This document shows, one piece after another, positions 6,281 through 6,607 of a stretch of 6,607 nt of DNA. Both the position numbers and the translations under genes were made by a program. The stretch lies in NCBI GenBank assembly GCA_030044455.1, contig JASHVU010000669.1, forward strand, positions 1 through 6,607. The letters are read 5' to 3'. Below the pieces are notes generated by a model. That model was not told the DNA's origin, searched no databases, and saw nothing but the letters and a program-made list of their open reading frames with translations. How positions within the stretch are numbered: the first letter of the stretch is position 1; each line of letters starts with the position of its first letter. This DNA is from Acidobacteriaceae bacterium (GTDB lineage Bacteria; Acidobacteriota; Terriglobia; Terriglobales; Acidobacteriaceae).

Positions 6281-6607
6281 CTATTCTTTGCCTCCAGTTC
6301 GTTTGATGCCAGTACCACTTTCTTCGATTCCATCCGGACCAGCGCTTTGGATCGCAGCTTTCAGCCGATCCAACTCTTCGGCAGTAATTTCCTCGTCGCC
6401 CAGCAACGAGAGCAGCAGCCGCTCCCTCGAGTCGCCGAAGAACCGGCTCAGTACGTGCTTCACCTCAGACCGGCTCGCCTCATCCTCGGCCACGCAGGGC
6501 CGGTAAACAAAGGCGCGTCCCTCCTGCCTATGATCCACGTAGCCCTTCTGTTCCAGGATCCTGATCGTTGTGAGCACCGAGTTATAGGCCAGCGGCTCGC
6601 CCTCGGG
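6281..6607 (-). CDS. BlaI/MecI/CopY-family transcriptional repressor, 5' end beyond the window
   Basis: The reading frame is open to the right edge, so the N-terminal part (roughly the first 20-30 residues of a family usually about 120-130 long) is missing; 108 residues are visible. LAYNSVLTTIRILEQKGYVD (visible residues 6-25) matches the recognition helix and wing start of the BlaI winged-helix domain, and RAFVYRP (31-37) matches the wing strand. EVKHVLSRFFGDSRERLL (48-65) and the acidic helix ending ELDRLKAAIQ form the dimerisation part. A Gly/Glu-rich tail follows. Such proteins bind operator dyads as dimers and are inactivated by proteolysis or metal release. The M56 protease starts three bases after this stop codon, making it the probable partner. 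The operator would lie upstream of the gene, outside this window. A GTG at 6577 is internal to the helix-turn-helix and is not the start. Confidence 0.9.
   Translation of the reverse strand, partial: PEGEPLAYNSVLTTIRILEQKGYVDHRQEGRAFVYRPCVAEDEASRSEVKHVLSRFFGDSRERLLLSLLGDEEITAEELDRLKAAIQSAGPDGIEESGTGIKRTGGKE

Noticed and set aside
5749..6306. 185-codon open frame antisense to the M56 protease
   Set aside because: It is Arg/Pro/Ser-rich and motif-free, overlapping the conserved membrane segments of the real gene.

Overview
The window is GC-rich and gene-dense, and it reads as chromosomal DNA from a Gram-negative-type bacterium. The Do-family periplasmic protease, the MsrQ-type haem protein and the lipoprotein with a type II signal peptide all imply an envelope with a periplasm. 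A BlaI/M56 pair beside an HtrA protease, plus a lipoprotein built from carboxypeptidase-regulatory-like folds, is the kind of content familiar from Acidobacteriota (Terriglobia). That assignment is inference from gene style, not from a marker gene. No insertion sequence, CRISPR array, tRNA or rRNA is visible.

Layout: one gene on the plus strand (msrQ, 171-788) converges on a run of five minus-strand genes. Reading the minus strand from the right edge leftwards, these are a BlaI/MecI-family repressor (cut by the window edge, 6607-6281), an M56/BlaR1-type membrane metalloprotease (6277-4445), an HtrA/Do serine protease with two PDZ domains (4411-2831), ribonuclease HII (2706-2065) and a lipoprotein with three beta-sandwich repeats (2042-813). 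The gaps are 3 bp, 33 bp, 124 bp and 22 bp. The first three genes therefore look like one transcription unit. The 124-bp gap carries a strong hairpin and a candidate promoter for the rnhB-lipoprotein pair.

How the genes may work together: the repressor and the M56 protease form a BlaR1/BlaI-like signalling pair, in which a membrane metalloprotease is normally activated from outside and leads to loss of its cytoplasmic repressor. The outer part of this M56 protein does not look like a penicillin-binding domain. The next gene in the unit is a periplasmic quality-control protease rather than a beta-lactamase. The most interesting reading is a one-component-like envelope-stress circuit whose output includes HtrA. 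MsrQ on the other strand also serves envelope protein quality control, by repair of oxidised methionines, but no MsrP partner is visible in the window. RNase HII is housekeeping. The lipoprotein has no assignable function.
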